Below, in pieces: positions 7,126-16,364 of a DNA stretch of 64,000 nt; position 1 is the first letter of the stretch; the number at the start of each line of letters is the position of its first letter. The translations under genes were made by a program, and so were the position numbers. This stretch comes from JAJPHF01 sp035293805. GTDB lineage: Bacteria > Chloroflexota > UBA6077 > JAJPHF01. The notes under the pieces are model-generated. The model made no database searches. It was not told where the DNA came from and saw only the letters and a list, made by a program, of their open reading frames with translations. Location of the stretch: assembly GCA_035293805.1 (NCBI GenBank), contig DATGMD010000067.1:61255-125254 (forward strand). The letters are read 5' to 3'.

Positions 7126-9738
7126 ATGGAGGACGCCGAGGCGCTGGTCGCCGCCTTCGAGGCCACGCTGCCGTTTGCGCTCGACCCGTTTCAACGCGAG
7201 GCGATGCTGGCGCTCGCGGCAGGGCACTCGGTCCTGGTCGCGGCGCCGACCGGGACGGGGAAGACCGTGGTGGCAGAGTTCGGCGTCCACCTGGCCCGGG
7301 CCCGGGGCCAGCGCGCCCTCTACACTACCCCCATCAAGGCGCTCTCCAACCAGAAGTACCGCGACTTCCACGCGCGCTACGGCGACGCGGTTGGCCTGCT
7401 CACCGGCGACCTCGTGGTGGAGCCAGACGCCGCCGTGCAGGTGATGACCACCGAGGTGTTGCGCAACCGGCTAGTCCAGGGCGCCGACGCGCTCGACGAC
7501 GTGGGCGCCATCGTCTTCGACGAGGTGCACTACATGGGCGACCCCGAGCGCGGCACCGCGTGGGAGGAGTCGATCCTGCTCGCGCCGCACCACGTCCCCC
7601 TGATCTGCCTGTCGGCGACGGTGCCCAACACCGAGGAGATCGCCTCCTGGCTGCGCGACGTCCACGGCGAGCTGACCTGTGTCTTCCATGACGAGCGCGC
7701 CGTGCCGCTGGAGGTCCAGTACTTCCTCGACGGCCGCGGCCACCTCGTGCTCGACGCCGCGGGGCGGCGCCACGCCTGGTTCCCGGACGCGGGCGGCGAG
7801 CTTGCCGCCCGCATCCGCTACGGCGACCACGGCGGGGGCGACGGCGAGCGCGAGCCGCACTCGCTGCCGCCGCCGTGGCAGGTCGTGCGCTATCTGGAGA
7901 CGCAGGAGCTAACCCCCGCCATCTACTTCCTCTTCGGCCGCCGTGCCTGCGAGCAGGCGGCCGAGAGCTGTCTCGGCCTGAAGCCCGTGCCCCATGCCGA
8001 GGAGCTGGTGCAGGAGGCGCGCCTGCGGCTGGCGGTGCTGCCGCCGGAGGACCGCAACCTGCGGCAGGTGGCGCTCCTGTTCCGGCTGCTGCCGCGCGGC
8101 GTCGCCGTTCACCACGCGGGGCTGCTGCCGCCGATCAAGCTCCTCGTCGAGGAGCTGTTCGCCGCCGGCCGGCTGCGCGCCGTCTTCGCCACCGACACGC
8201 TGGCGCTCGGCATCAACATGCCCGCCCGCACGGTGGTCGTGGGCGAGATGACGAAGTGGGACGGCCAGCAGCGGCGCCTCCTGACCCCCAACGAGTTCCG
8301 TCAGATGGCGGGCCGCGCGGGGCGGCGCGGCCTGGACGCTCGCGGCGTGGCCCTGGTGCTGTACTCGCCCTGGGTGACCTTCGAGCGCTCGATGGAGATC
8401 GCGAACGGTGAGCTGCTGCCGCTCCGCAGCGCCTTTCGGCCGAGCTACAGCACGACGATCAACCTCTGGCGCGGCCCCGCGGACGAGGAGCGGCTGGCCG
8501 ACCTGTACGCCCGCAGCCTGCGTCGCTTCCAGCAGGACCAGCGCCTGCACCACCTGGCCGAGGTCAAGGAGTCACTGCACGAGCAGTTCGAGGCGCTGCA
8601 GGAGGGCGACCCCCGCGACCCCGCGGTCTGGACGGCGGCGCGCAACCTGTCGCGCGCCGAGCACGCGCTGAACCGCGCCCACGCGCTGGCCGGCCGCGAG
8701 GCGCGGGCAATGGTGGAGGGGCTGGCGCGGGTGCTGGAGCGCTTCGGCTACCTGAACCAGGGCCGCCCTACCTGGAAGGCCGCGTACCTGCGCCGCCTGT
8801 TCGGCGACAACGCGCTCACCCTGGCCGAGCTGCTCGCGGGGCGCTACCTGGAGCCGCTAGATGCCGCCGAGGTCGCCGAGGTGGCGTCGTGGTTCTCCTG
8901 GGACCGCGACACCCCCATGCGCGGCCTGCCGATCCCGACGCGGCTCTATCGCCTGCGCTCGGAGCTGCGCACCCTCCACGGCAGCGTGCTGGCCGAGGAG
9001 CTGCGCCAGGGCGTGGAGGTATCCCAGCCACTGTACGAGGAGTTCCACGGGGTGGCGCTCGCCTGGGCGCAGGGCTGGACGCTGAAGGAGATCGCCGTGC
9101 GCACGCGCATCGCCGAGGGCGACCTGGTGGGCCACTTCCAGAAGACGCTGGACCTGCTCGGCCAGCTCCGCAACGCCGCGCGGCACGCGCAGGCGGCGCC
9201 GGCCGTCGGCCCAGCACGCGGCACCCGGCGGGCGGCGGCCCGCGGCGGCGCGGCCGAGGTCCAGACCGAGCTGCTCGTGCAGCGGCTGAGCGAGGCGGAC
9301 GAGCTGCTCCGGCGCGGCGTGGTCGCCGCCTCCTACCGCTGGGCGATCGAGGGCCCGCCCGACGCCGAAGATCTGGCCGACGCCGACTGGGTCCCGCCGC
9401 CGCTGGACGAGGAGCAGCCCGAGCGCCGCCGGGGCCGCGGCCCGTATCCCGACGGCAGGGTCCGCGCGCGCCCCGGCCGCGGCCGCGGCAACCCGGCCCG
9501 CCGCGCCGCCAAAGGCCCGAGCGGCCCCGACGCCCCGGCCGCCACCTCCGACAAGCGCACCGGCGGCCGCCACACGCTCACCTGGCAGCGCCCGGCCGCC
9601 GGCGGCAAAGCCAGCAGCAGTAGTGGCCGCGAGCGCCCGGGGCAGAGCGCGGGCGCCGGCGCGAAGAACGGCCGCCGCGGCAGCGGGGCGAGCCGGCCAG
9701 CGCGCGGCAAGCCGGCGCGGCGGCGGCGCGGACGGTGA
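7126..9738 (+). CDS. Ski2/Mtr4-like DExH-box helicase
   Basis: ATG 7126 is chosen over GTG 7105 because AAGGGAG precedes it by about 6 nt; the product is 870 aa. Helicase motifs appear in order: Walker A APTGTGKT with K46, Ia TPIKALSNQK, II DEVH at 132-135, III SAT, and VI QMAGRAGRRG near 393. The C-terminal half (about 600-700) resembles the DSHCT/arch-associated helical region of bacterial Ski2-like helicases. The last ~170 residues are Arg/Gly/Ala-rich and look disordered, a likely nucleic-acid binding tail. Homologues unwind RNA for degradation, and an RNB-type exonuclease gene is present at 25.4 kb. The exact substrate is inferred from the family. Confidence 0.92.
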   Translation: MEDAEALVAAFEATLPFALDPFQREAMLALAAGHSVLVAAPTGTGKTVVAEFGVHLARARGQRALYTTPIKALSNQKYRDFHARYGDAVGLLTGDLVVEPDAAVQVMTTEVLRNRLVQGADALDDVGAIVFDEVHYMGDPERGTAWEESILLAPHHVPLICLSATVPNTEEIASWLRDVHGELTCVFHDERAVPLEVQYFLDGRGHLVLDAAGRRHAWFPDAGGELAARIRYGDHGGGDGEREPHSLPPPWQVVRYLETQELTPAIYFLFGRRACEQAAESCLGLKPVPHAEELVQEARLRLAVLPPEDRNLRQVALLFRLLPRGVAVHHAGLLPPIKLLVEELFAAGRLRAVFATDTLALGINMPARTVVVGEMTKWDGQQRRLLTPNEFRQMAGRAGRRGLDARGVALVLYSPWVTFERSMEIANGELLPLRSAFRPSYSTTINLWRGPADEERLADLYARSLRRFQQDQRLHHLAEVKESLHEQFEALQEGDPRDPAVWTAARNLSRAEHALNRAHALAGREARAMVEGLARVLERFGYLNQGRPTWKAAYLRRLFGDNALTLAELLAGRYLEPLDAAEVAEVASWFSWDRDTPMRGLPIPTRLYRLRSELRTLHGSVLAEELRQGVEVSQPLYEEFHGVALAWAQGWTLKEIAVRTRIAEGDLVGHFQKTLDLLGQLRNAARHAQAAPAVGPARGTRRAAARGGAAEVQTELLVQRLSEADELLRRGVVAASYRWAIEGPPDAEDLADADWVPPPLDEEQPERRRGRGPYPDGRVRARPGRGRGNPARRAAKGPSGPDAPAATSDKRTGGRHTLTWQRPAAGGKASSSSGRERPGQSAGAGAKNGRRGSGASRPARGKPARRRRGR

Positions 9739-9815
9739 TCGCCTACTCGCATTGTGTAATTAATGCTCGCTAGAACCAGTCGTTGAGACCGCTGCACGCG
9801 GCCCAGCCTACAGTC

Positions 9816-10223
9816 CTACAGCGGCTGCACACGGGCGCGGAGCCATTGCTCGAACCGCGCGGTGGCGGCTTCGAGGCCATCAGCTCGTGTCGCCAACGCC
9901 GCGAACTGATCGACGGTTTCCTTTAGTCGGCCGTTAAACCGCAGTCCGTTCAGCCGAAGAAAAGTATCCATCGTGCCGAATGCCGTCCGCTTGTTCCCAT
10001 CCAAGAATGCTTGGCCCTGCGAGATGCCTGCGGCAAGGAGTGCTGCCTGACGCAAGATGTCAGCCCCGCCATAGTGGGCGGCCATCTGCGGGCGCATGAC
10101 CGCCGATTCCAATATGCCCTCGTTTCTCAGCGGCGCGACTACGAAGCCAGTGCGTTCCATCAGCTCGCTGTACAGCGCGAGCACTTCAGCCAGCGAGAGA
10201 TAGCGAATCCCGGAACCCGCCAT
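9816..10223 (-). CDS. Doc-type (death-on-curing) toxin
   Basis: A 135-aa protein of the Fic/Doc superfamily, with the start block IRYLSLAEVLALYSEL and the core motif QAFLDGNKRTAF at 71-82. The canonical motif is HxFx[D/N]xNKR; here the catalytic His is Gln71 while F73, D75, N77, K78 and R79 are kept. Doc phosphorylates EF-Tu, halting translation. The His change may alter or abolish activity. The gene begins 12 nt after the stop of an AbrB-type antitoxin on the same strand, a standard toxin-antitoxin arrangement with the antitoxin first. Confidence 0.88.
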   Translation of the reverse strand: MAGSGIRYLSLAEVLALYSELMERTGFVVAPLRNEGILESAVMRPQMAAHYGGADILRQAALLAAGISQGQAFLDGNKRTAFGTMDTFLRLNGLRFNGRLKETVDQFAALATRADGLEAATARFEQWLRARVQPL

Positions 10224-10235
10224 CCCTCAGCCAGC

Positions 10236-10451
10236 CTAACTCTCGCCGAGGGCACGGTAGATCTCTTCATTCTCACGCCAGCTCGCCTCGAATGCTTCCC
10301 GCAGGTCGGGGGGCATCGTCGGCCGAACGTCCAACGGCTGTACTTCGATAGCGAGGAGCTGTCCTTCGCGTAGTCCCCGCCGCTGCACTTCGCTCTTTGG
10401 GATGGTGACCACGTAGCTGTTGCCGACCTTGCGGAGCCTTTGCTGAATCAT
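10236..10451 (-). CDS. AbrB/MazE-type antitoxin
   Basis: A 71-aa protein. Its N-terminus, RLRKVGNSYVVTIPKSE, is a swapped-hairpin AbrB/SpoVT DNA-binding domain with the usual GNS and TIPK elements. The C-terminal ~25 acidic residues (about 45-71) would wrap the toxin. It is the first gene of a two-gene unit with the Doc-like toxin. An upstream palindrome (10470-10482) overlapping the -10 probably mediates autoregulation. CAGGAGAG lies about 6 nt ahead of ATG 10451. Confidence 0.9.
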   Translation of the reverse strand: MIQQRLRKVGNSYVVTIPKSEVQRRGLREGQLLAIEVQPLDVRPTMPPDLREAFEASWRENEEIYRALGES

Positions 10452-10469
10452 CGCACTCTCCTGCTACCG

Positions 10470-10482
10470 TATACACAGTATA
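10470..10482 (-). promoter_or_regulatory. Operator-like palindrome and -10 of the toxin-antitoxin operon
   Basis: TATAC-ACA-GTATA is a perfect 5-bp inverted repeat 19 nt upstream of the antitoxin start. On the minus strand it includes TATACT, a 5/6 -10 hexamer. AbrB-type antitoxins usually bind such palindromes to repress their own operon, so this is the likely operator. Confidence 0.55.
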
Positions 10483-10766
10483 GCTAATGATGGCGCACAG
10501 AGCACTAGAGGGCGTCATGCCGTAATGGCCAGCGCGAACGGGCCCGGGCTTACAGCCGCGGGTCGACGGGCTCGCTTTCGAGCGCGAGAACGCCGAAGAC
10601 GCACTCGTGGGTGCGGTGCAGCGGCTCGCGGCGCACGAAGCGCTCCAGCGCCTCCACCCGATGAGCGTGCGTTCGTGGCCCGCGCGCTAGTCGCTGGGAT
10701 GTCACGCTTTTCAGCGAGCCGCCCGCCGCGTCCTCGTCCGAGATTCGCCCTTGCGAGCGACCCGGG
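10483..10766. other. Intergenic region with a possible gene remnant
   Basis: There is no intact gene between the toxin-antitoxin operon and the binding-protein gene. On the minus strand, codons from about 10660 down to a stop at 10550 read as a plausible protein C-terminus (VEALERFVRREPLHRTHE and on to DPRL), with codon use like its neighbours. No start or ribosome site precedes it. This could be the 3' remnant of a decayed gene; I do not recognise the family. Confidence 0.25.
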
Positions 10767-11888
10767 CTACTGGTACGGCCCGAGGACCTGCACCGCGGCG
10801 TCGGCGAAGGAGTGATCGACGAGCGTGTTGATGTCGATCCGCTGCTGCTGCAGGCCCGCGGCCAGAAAGTAGTCCTGGTCCTCGGCGATGCTCGCCACAT
10901 TCAGATGGCCGTCGGGGGCGAGGCCAGGCATCACCATGCGGTCGTACAGCCCCGGGTCTTTGACGGTGGTGTTGCGCGTCAGGATGTCGACCGTCTCCTG
11001 GCGCTTCGCCGTGTCGCCCTTGTCGAAGGCGTCGTTGTAGTAGCGGACGCCCTTCAGGTACGCGATCATGAAGCGGCGCGCGGCGTCCGGCTGCGCCTGC
11101 ATGAACTGGCCGCCGTAGAACACCTCGGCGATCTGGTAGCCGGGGATCAGCTCGTCGGTGCGCTGGTAGATCGTGCCCACGCCCAGGTCGAGGATGCGCG
11201 TCAGGAACGGCTCGATGCTGATCGTCGCGTCGAGCGAGCCGTTGCCCATCGCGTTCACCTGGTCCGGGAAGCCCATCTCGACCGGGTCGACGTCGTCCAT
11301 CGACAGCCCGGCGCGGCGCAGCCACGTCGCCAGCGCGACCTCCACGGTGATGCCGCGCGCCGAGACGCCGACGCGCCGACCGCGCAGGTCGGCCGGCGTG
11401 CGGAGTTGTCCGCTGTCGGCCAGCTCCTTGCGGAACACCAGCGCCTGGAAGCCGTGGCCCGGCGTGGCCGATCCCTTGTCGGCGACGAGCTTGATGTCCA
11501 CGCCGCGGCTGATGGCGTTGTTCAGGCCGGCGCTGTGCGCGCCGGCCCCGACGTCGAGCTGGCCCGCGCCCAGCGGCGCCACCATGCGCGCCGCCGAGTC
11601 GAAGGTCGTCATGTCCAGCTCGATGCCCTGTTCGCGCAGGTAGCCGAGATCGTTGGCGATGAAGATGCCGGCATCCGTCGTGCTCGCCAGGACGCCGATG
11701 TGCAGCGTTTCCGCATGCGCGGGCGTCGCCGGCTGGCCGGCCGCCGGCGCCGCCGTGGAGGCCGCGGGCGCGGATGCGGCCGGCGCCGGGGCAGGCTCGG
11801 CCGCCGGCGCCGCCGGCTTGCAGGCCCCGACGAGGAGGAGTCCACAGGTTAGGACGGCGCCGACCGCCACACCGCGCATGGCCACCAT
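10767..11888 (-). CDS. NMT1/THI5-type ABC substrate-binding lipoprotein
   Basis: A periplasmic binding protein (373 aa). A lipoprotein signal ends in LLLVGAC (lipidated Cys), followed by an Ala/Pro-rich linker (to about residue 55). The NMT1/SsuA-like fold then begins at LHIGVLASTTDAGIFIANDLGYLREQGIE and includes DLRGRRVGVSARG. Such proteins bind sulfonates, pyrimidine precursors or aromatic acids. ATG 11888 is used; ATG 11879 also fits the signal. There is no permease or ATPase gene nearby. It is followed upstream by a close paralogue in the same orientation, indicating a tandem duplication. The ligand is unknown. Confidence 0.88.
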   Translation of the reverse strand: MVAMRGVAVGAVLTCGLLLVGACKPAAPAAEPAPAPAASAPAASTAAPAAGQPATPAHAETLHIGVLASTTDAGIFIANDLGYLREQGIELDMTTFDSAARMVAPLGAGQLDVGAGAHSAGLNNAISRGVDIKLVADKGSATPGHGFQALVFRKELADSGQLRTPADLRGRRVGVSARGITVEVALATWLRRAGLSMDDVDPVEMGFPDQVNAMGNGSLDATISIEPFLTRILDLGVGTIYQRTDELIPGYQIAEVFYGGQFMQAQPDAARRFMIAYLKGVRYYNDAFDKGDTAKRQETVDILTRNTTVKDPGLYDRMVMPGLAPDGHLNVASIAEDQDYFLAAGLQQQRIDINTLVDHSFADAAVQVLGPYQ

Positions 11889-12008
11889 GGGCCCACCCCC
11901 ATACGTGATTTATGGATACTCTACACGGCGGGCGGCGCCACCTCAATGGCGCCGCTCGCCAATCGGGGCACAGGCGGGCGGTCCGCGAACAGCGCCACGC
12001 CGGCGACG

Positions 12009-13151
12009 TTAGCGGTACGGCCCCAGCGCGGCCACGGCGGCGTCGGTGAAGCTCGGGTCCACGACTTCGTCGAGGTTCACCCGCGCCTGCTGCAAGCCCG
12101 AGGCGAGCCATAGGTCCTGGTCCTCCGCGATGCTCGCCACGTTCAGGCGGCCATTCGGGTCTAGTCCGGGCATCACCATGCGGTCGTACAGGGCGGGGTC
12201 CTTGACGGCCGTGCTGCGGGTCAGGATGGCGACGGCTTCCTGCCGCTTGGCCGCGTCGCCGCCGTCAAAGGCGTCGTCGTAGTAGCGGACGCCCTTGAGG
12301 TACGCGATCATGAAGCGGCGCCCGGCCTCGGCACGGTCGCGGGCGAACTGGCCGCTGTAGATGATCTCGGCCAGCTGGTAGCCGGGCGTGAACTCGTCGC
12401 TGCGCTGGTGGACCACGCCGATGCCGCGCTCGACGATGAACGTCAGGAACGGCTCGATCGAGATCGCCGCCTCGACCGATTGTCCGCTCAGCGCGGCGCC
12501 GTGCTCGGCGAAGTTCAGCTCGGTCAGCTCCACGTCGTCGGTCCCCAGGCCGCCCGCGCGCAGCCAGCGCTCCAGCGAGGCCTCGGCCGTGATGCCCCGC
12601 GCCGGCAGCGCCACGCGCAGGCCGCGCAGGTCGGCCGTGCTCCGTAGCCGCCCGCTGTCGGCCAGGTCCTTGCGGAACACCAGCGCCTGAAAGCCGTGGC
12701 CGGGCGACGAGACGCCCTTGTCGGCCACCAGCTTGAGGTCGATCCCCCGCGCCACGGCGTTGAACAGGCCCGCGCTGTGCGAGCCGCCGCCCGCGTCGAG
12801 CTGGCCGGCGCCGAGCGGCGCCACCATCCGCGCCGCCGAGTCGAACGGCACCAGGTCCAGGTCCACGCCCTGCTCGCGGAAGTAGCCAAGCTCCTGCGCG
12901 ATGAAGATGCCGGCGTCGGTCGCGGCAGACAGCACGCCGAAGCGCACCGGCTCGGCCGCGGGCGGGTCCGCGGCGGTCGCCGCCGTCGGCGCCGCCGATG
13001 GCGCGGCCCCGCCGGATGCCGGCGCCGGACCGGCCGCCGGGGGGACGGGGCCGGCGGGCGCGGCGGCCGGCGCGGCGGGCGCGCAGGCGGTCAGCAGCCA
13101 CGCGGCCGCCACCCACGGGACGAGAAGAGCCACCCCACGAAGTCCAGTCAT
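12009..13151 (-). CDS. NMT1/THI5-type ABC substrate-binding lipoprotein, tandem paralogue
   Basis: A 380-aa lipoprotein with lipobox WLLTAC, an Ala/Pro/Gly-rich linker, and a binding domain opening with VRFGVLSAATDAGIFIAQEL. It shares long identical blocks with the downstream neighbour (AARMVAPLGAGQLD, PGHGFQALVFRK, RRFMIAYLKGVRYY, LNVASIAEDQD), so the two arose by duplication. ATG 13151 is preferred because AGAGGTGA lies just upstream; GTG 13157 is also in frame. Differences concentrate around the central ligand-facing region, which suggests ligand divergence (inference). No transporter partner is adjacent. Confidence 0.88.
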   Translation of the reverse strand: MTGLRGVALLVPWVAAAWLLTACAPAAPAAAPAGPVPPAAGPAPASGGAAPSAAPTAATAADPPAAEPVRFGVLSAATDAGIFIAQELGYFREQGVDLDLVPFDSAARMVAPLGAGQLDAGGGSHSAGLFNAVARGIDLKLVADKGVSSPGHGFQALVFRKDLADSGRLRSTADLRGLRVALPARGITAEASLERWLRAGGLGTDDVELTELNFAEHGAALSGQSVEAAISIEPFLTFIVERGIGVVHQRSDEFTPGYQLAEIIYSGQFARDRAEAGRRFMIAYLKGVRYYDDAFDGGDAAKRQEAVAILTRSTAVKDPALYDRMVMPGLDPNGRLNVASIAEDQDLWLASGLQQARVNLDEVVDPSFTDAAVAALGPYR

Positions 13152-13368
13152 AGTCACCTCTGCCGCGTGTTCGCGCCGACTGTAGCGCGGCCGCGCGCGG
13201 CTGTCAAAGGCGGCTCGAACGGCGGTCCCGTATCACCATTTCGAGCCCGCGCATCCTCACGGAATATCTACCGCCACCGGGCCGCCGCCGGGCTATACTG
13301 GGCTGCGCGCGGCGTGCGACGTTGGCGGACGGACGGCACGCGGCAGCGGATGGGGCGGAGAGCAGACG

Positions 13369-14274
13369 GTGCGGGACTGGCTGGGCGCCTGGCTGCTGGC
13401 AGCGCTCGCGGCCGTGAGCCTCGTCGGCTGCGTGGATCTCAGCGCCCGGACGCCCGCCGGCCCGCCCGTCGCCAACGCGCGCGACGTGGCCCCCGACACC
13501 ACCGTGGCCGAGGTGACCGCCGAGTGCGAGCGCACGGCGGCGGCCGGCGACTGGGACGGCGCGCTGCAGGCCTGCGAGCGCGTGGCCGCCGACGCCCCCG
13601 ACACGCCCGGCCTGTCGGACCGGCTCGTGACCGTCTACCTCGCCAAGGGACGCGCCGCCCTCAGCCCGGGCGACGTGCTCGGCGCCCTGCGCTGGTTCGA
13701 CCGCGCCCACGACCTGCGGCCGGACCTCGCCGAGGTGGCGGGCGAGTACACCCTCGCGCTGGCCTACCGAGCCGGCGAGATCGCGCTCGCGGCGGGGCGC
13801 TGGGACGACGCGGTCGGTAAGTTCCAGGCGGTCCACGACGCCGATCCGCTCTACCTCGCCTGGCTACCCGAGCGCGCGCCGCTCCGCCGCCTCGCCGAGG
13901 CCGAGGCCGCCTGGGGCCAGGCGCTCCTGGGCGACCGCGATCTGGACGAGGCCCAGAACCACTGCGCGCGAGCCAGCGAGCTGGCGGCGGACCTGAGCGA
14001 AGCGACCGCCTGCCTCGGCGCGATCGCGGCCGCGCGTGCGCCGACGCCCACGCCCACCCCGACGCCCGCGCCTACCCGTGCCGTTCCCGTCGTGCCGCGG
14101 CCGGCGCCGCCGGCCGCGGTCCCACCACGCCCGGCGCCGCCGGCCACCGCCTCGCCACGCACCGCCCGACCGCCCGCGACGGCGGCTCCTCCGCCGTCCG
14201 CGCCGGCCGGCCCGCCGCCCGCGCCTGCGGCGCCCCCTTTGCCGAACGTTCCTCGTTTCGGCGCCCCGGGCTAG
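13369..14274 (+). CDS. TPR-like lipoprotein with Pro-rich tail
   Basis: Starts at GTG 13369 with a short signal peptide ending in SLVGC (lipobox). Residues about 40-220 are helical and TPR-like: VTAECERTAAAGDWDGALQAC, DVLGALRWFDRAHDLRPD, AGRWDDAVGKFQAVHDADP. These repeats usually mediate protein-protein contacts. The last ~80 residues are Pro/Ala/Thr-rich and disordered, with PTPTPTPTPAPT. A TATACT -10 at 13294-13299 lies 70 nt upstream. The next gene downstream is livJ on the same strand, but a 152-nt gap suggests a separate promoter. Specific role unknown. Confidence 0.75.
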   Translation: MRDWLGAWLLAALAAVSLVGCVDLSARTPAGPPVANARDVAPDTTVAEVTAECERTAAAGDWDGALQACERVAADAPDTPGLSDRLVTVYLAKGRAALSPGDVLGALRWFDRAHDLRPDLAEVAGEYTLALAYRAGEIALAAGRWDDAVGKFQAVHDADPLYLAWLPERAPLRRLAEAEAAWGQALLGDRDLDEAQNHCARASELAADLSEATACLGAIAAARAPTPTPTPTPAPTRAVPVVPRPAPPAAVPPRPAPPATASPRTARPPATAAPPPSAPAGPPPAPAAPPLPNVPRFGAPG

Positions 14275-14426
14275 CCCATCGCGCCACCCTGCCGTCGCCC
14301 AACCGTCATTCGACTATTCGGCGAGTGGTGGCACCTACCCGTAGCCGCCGGCCGGACGATGCAGTAGATTAGGGATAAGCAGCGCGGCCGCGCGCGCTGA
14401 CGCGGCCGCCCGAAGGGGAGACAGCC

Positions 14427-15707
14427 ATGACTCGACGTTCTGGGCTCTCGCGGCGGGACTTCCTGCGGATCGCGGCGGGCGCGGGCGGGGCGGCCGCGCT
14501 GGCGGCCTGTGGCCCCTCGGCCGCCCAGACGGGCCGCGCGGGCGGCGGGCAGCCCGCGGCGAGCGGCGCGGCCGGCGCCGCGTCGGGCAGTACCAGCGGC
14601 CCGATCAAGATCGGCGCCTCGATCGCCGCGACGGGTAGTTACGGGCGCACGGGCCTCTACCAGCAGGAGGCTTACCAGCTCTGGGAGAAGCAGGTGAACG
14701 CGCGCGGCGGCCTGCTCGGCCGCCCCGTACAGATGATCATCCGCGACGACCAGAGCGACGCTAGCACCGGCCAGAAGCTCTACGAGCAGCTTATCACCGA
14801 CGACAAGGTCGATCTGATCCTCGGTCCCTACAGCAGCCAGGTCACCCAGGCGGCCGCGAACGTCGCCGAGAAGTACCGTTACCCGATGCTCGCGGCCGGC
14901 GCGTCGGCCTCCGACCTGTGGACTCAGGGCAACAAGAAGTACCTCTTCGGCGTCTACTCGATCGCCGAGAGCTACTTCACCGGCGTCCTGGAGATCGCGC
15001 AGAAGGAAGGCTACCGCACCCTTGCGGTCGCCAACGAGTCCACGCTGTTCCCCAAGTCGACCGCGCAGGGCACCGTGAAGCTGGCGAAGGACAAGGGCCT
15101 GCAGGTGGTCCTCGAGGAGCAGTACCCCGAGAAGGTGACCGACGTCTCGTCGATCATCCAGAAGGCCAAGGCGGCCAACGCCGAGGTGCTCGTCGGCGGC
15201 TCGTACCTGCCCGACGCGCTGCTCCTGACCCGCCAGTCGAAGGAGCTGAGCTACAACCCGAAGCTGATGGCCTACTCCGTGGGTGCCGCCATGCCGGACT
15301 ACGGCGAGGCGCTGGGCAAGGACGCCGACTACGTGTTCGGCCCCTCGATGTGGGAGCCGGAGCTGCAGACGCCCGGCAACCAGGACTTCGTGCGCGCCTA
15401 CAAGGAGATGTTCAACCGCGAGCCAGACTACCACTCGGCGGCGGGCTACAGCGCCTGCCAGGTGCTCGAAGCCGCCGTGAAGGCGGTCGGCGCGCTGGAC
15501 AATCAGAAGCTCCGCGACTGGATCGCGGCCGCCGAGGTCGAGACCGTGCTGCCCGGCAAGTTCAAGGTGGATGCCAACGGCATGATGGTCGGGCACGAGG
15601 CGGTGACCATCCAATGGCAGGGCGCCGACAAGGTGCTCGTCTGGCCGGCCAAGTACGCCACGGGGAGCTACAAGCTGCCGACGCCGCCCTGGTCGCAGCG
15701 CGCCTGA
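14427..15707 (+). CDS. livJ: Branched-chain amino acid-type ABC substrate-binding protein
   Basis: A 426-aa periplasmic binding protein of the Leu/Ile/Val (HAAT) family. The N-terminus combines a Tat motif SRRDFL with a lipobox AAC at about residue 29-31, so it is exported folded and lipidated. After a Gly/Ala linker, the binding domain starts IKIGASIAATGSYGRTGLYQQEAY and continues with LILGPYSSQVTQAAANVAEKY, typical of type I binding proteins. GGGGAG precedes ATG 14427. It heads the livJHMGF set but is separated from livH by an opposite-strand Uma2 gene. The family binds branched-chain or aromatic amino acids, amides or aromatic acids; the ligand here is not certain. Confidence 0.9.
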   Translation: MTRRSGLSRRDFLRIAAGAGGAAALAACGPSAAQTGRAGGGQPAASGAAGAASGSTSGPIKIGASIAATGSYGRTGLYQQEAYQLWEKQVNARGGLLGRPVQMIIRDDQSDASTGQKLYEQLITDDKVDLILGPYSSQVTQAAANVAEKYRYPMLAAGASASDLWTQGNKKYLFGVYSIAESYFTGVLEIAQKEGYRTLAVANESTLFPKSTAQGTVKLAKDKGLQVVLEEQYPEKVTDVSSIIQKAKAANAEVLVGGSYLPDALLLTRQSKELSYNPKLMAYSVGAAMPDYGEALGKDADYVFGPSMWEPELQTPGNQDFVRAYKEMFNREPDYHSAAGYSACQVLEAAVKAVGALDNQKLRDWIAAAEVETVLPGKFKVDANGMMVGHEAVTIQWQGADKVLVWPAKYATGSYKLPTPPWSQRA

Positions 15708-15717
15708 GGCGGGGTAC

Positions 15718-16308
15718 TTACTGCCGCGCGCGCCAGGACCGGGGCGGCCAGATCTCGCGGAGCGGGATGACTAGGCCCGGGAATAGCAGGGGCCGGAACT
15801 CGGCGTTCCCGGTCAGCGTGGCCACTAGCTCATATTGGCCGCCACGCCGCTCGCGGACCTCCAGCGAGCGGCGCGTGGGGTGGGCCAGCCAGTAGTGGGG
15901 GACGCCCTGCCGCTCGTACAGTTCGCGCTTGATGCCGCGGTCGCGGGCGGTCGTGCTCGGCGACAGCACCTCGATCACCAGGGTGGGGGGCTCCTCGATG
16001 CCGCGCCGCCCGATGCGCTCGATCTGCTCCGCGGTGATGTAGACGATGTCCGGCTCGACCACGCTGAAGTTCGTGAAAATCACGTCCAGCGGCGCGGCGA
16101 AGAGCATGCCGAGGCCGTGATCCCATACGTGAGTTGACACCAGCCGGTAGAAATGACCGCTGACCCACTGGTGTTCCGGCGCTGGCGCAGGGGTCACTTG
16201 GAGATCGCCGTCGATGATCTCGTAGCGGTTGTGGTCATCGAGCTTCTCTCGCAGGCGCAGGAGCTGCGCGTAGGTGAGGGGTGCGGGCCGTGTATCGGTA
16301 AGGGCCAT
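15718..16308 (-). CDS. Uma2-family PD-(D/E)XK endonuclease-like protein
   Basis: A 196-aa DUF820/Uma2 protein with the conserved RYEIIDGDLQ start block, VEPDIVYI, and the core LVIEVLSPSTTARDRGIKREL. In that core, the Glu-x-Val-Leu-Ser-Pro-Ser and Lys residues complete the restriction-endonuclease-like fold. Uma2 genes are multicopy in Chloroflexota and cyanobacteria and of unknown biological role. It lies antisense between livJ and livH, only 10 nt from the livJ stop, so it is convergent with livJ and divergent from livH. ATG 16308 starts the conserved region. Confidence 0.88.
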   Translation of the reverse strand: MALTDTRPAPLTYAQLLRLREKLDDHNRYEIIDGDLQVTPAPAPEHQWVSGHFYRLVSTHVWDHGLGMLFAAPLDVIFTNFSVVEPDIVYITAEQIERIGRRGIEEPPTLVIEVLSPSTTARDRGIKRELYERQGVPHYWLAHPTRRSLEVRERRGGQYELVATLTGNAEFRPLLFPGLVIPLREIWPPRSWRARQ

Positions 16309-16364
16309 GTGCCTGCTCCTGGGCTCCGTGCCGCGCGCTTAGGGGCCGACCGGTAGGGACACCT

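Noticed and set aside
10812..11852. Plus-strand frame across the binding-protein gene
   Set aside because: Composition is low-complexity His/Arg/Ala, and the minus strand carries a clear lipoprotein with family motifs.
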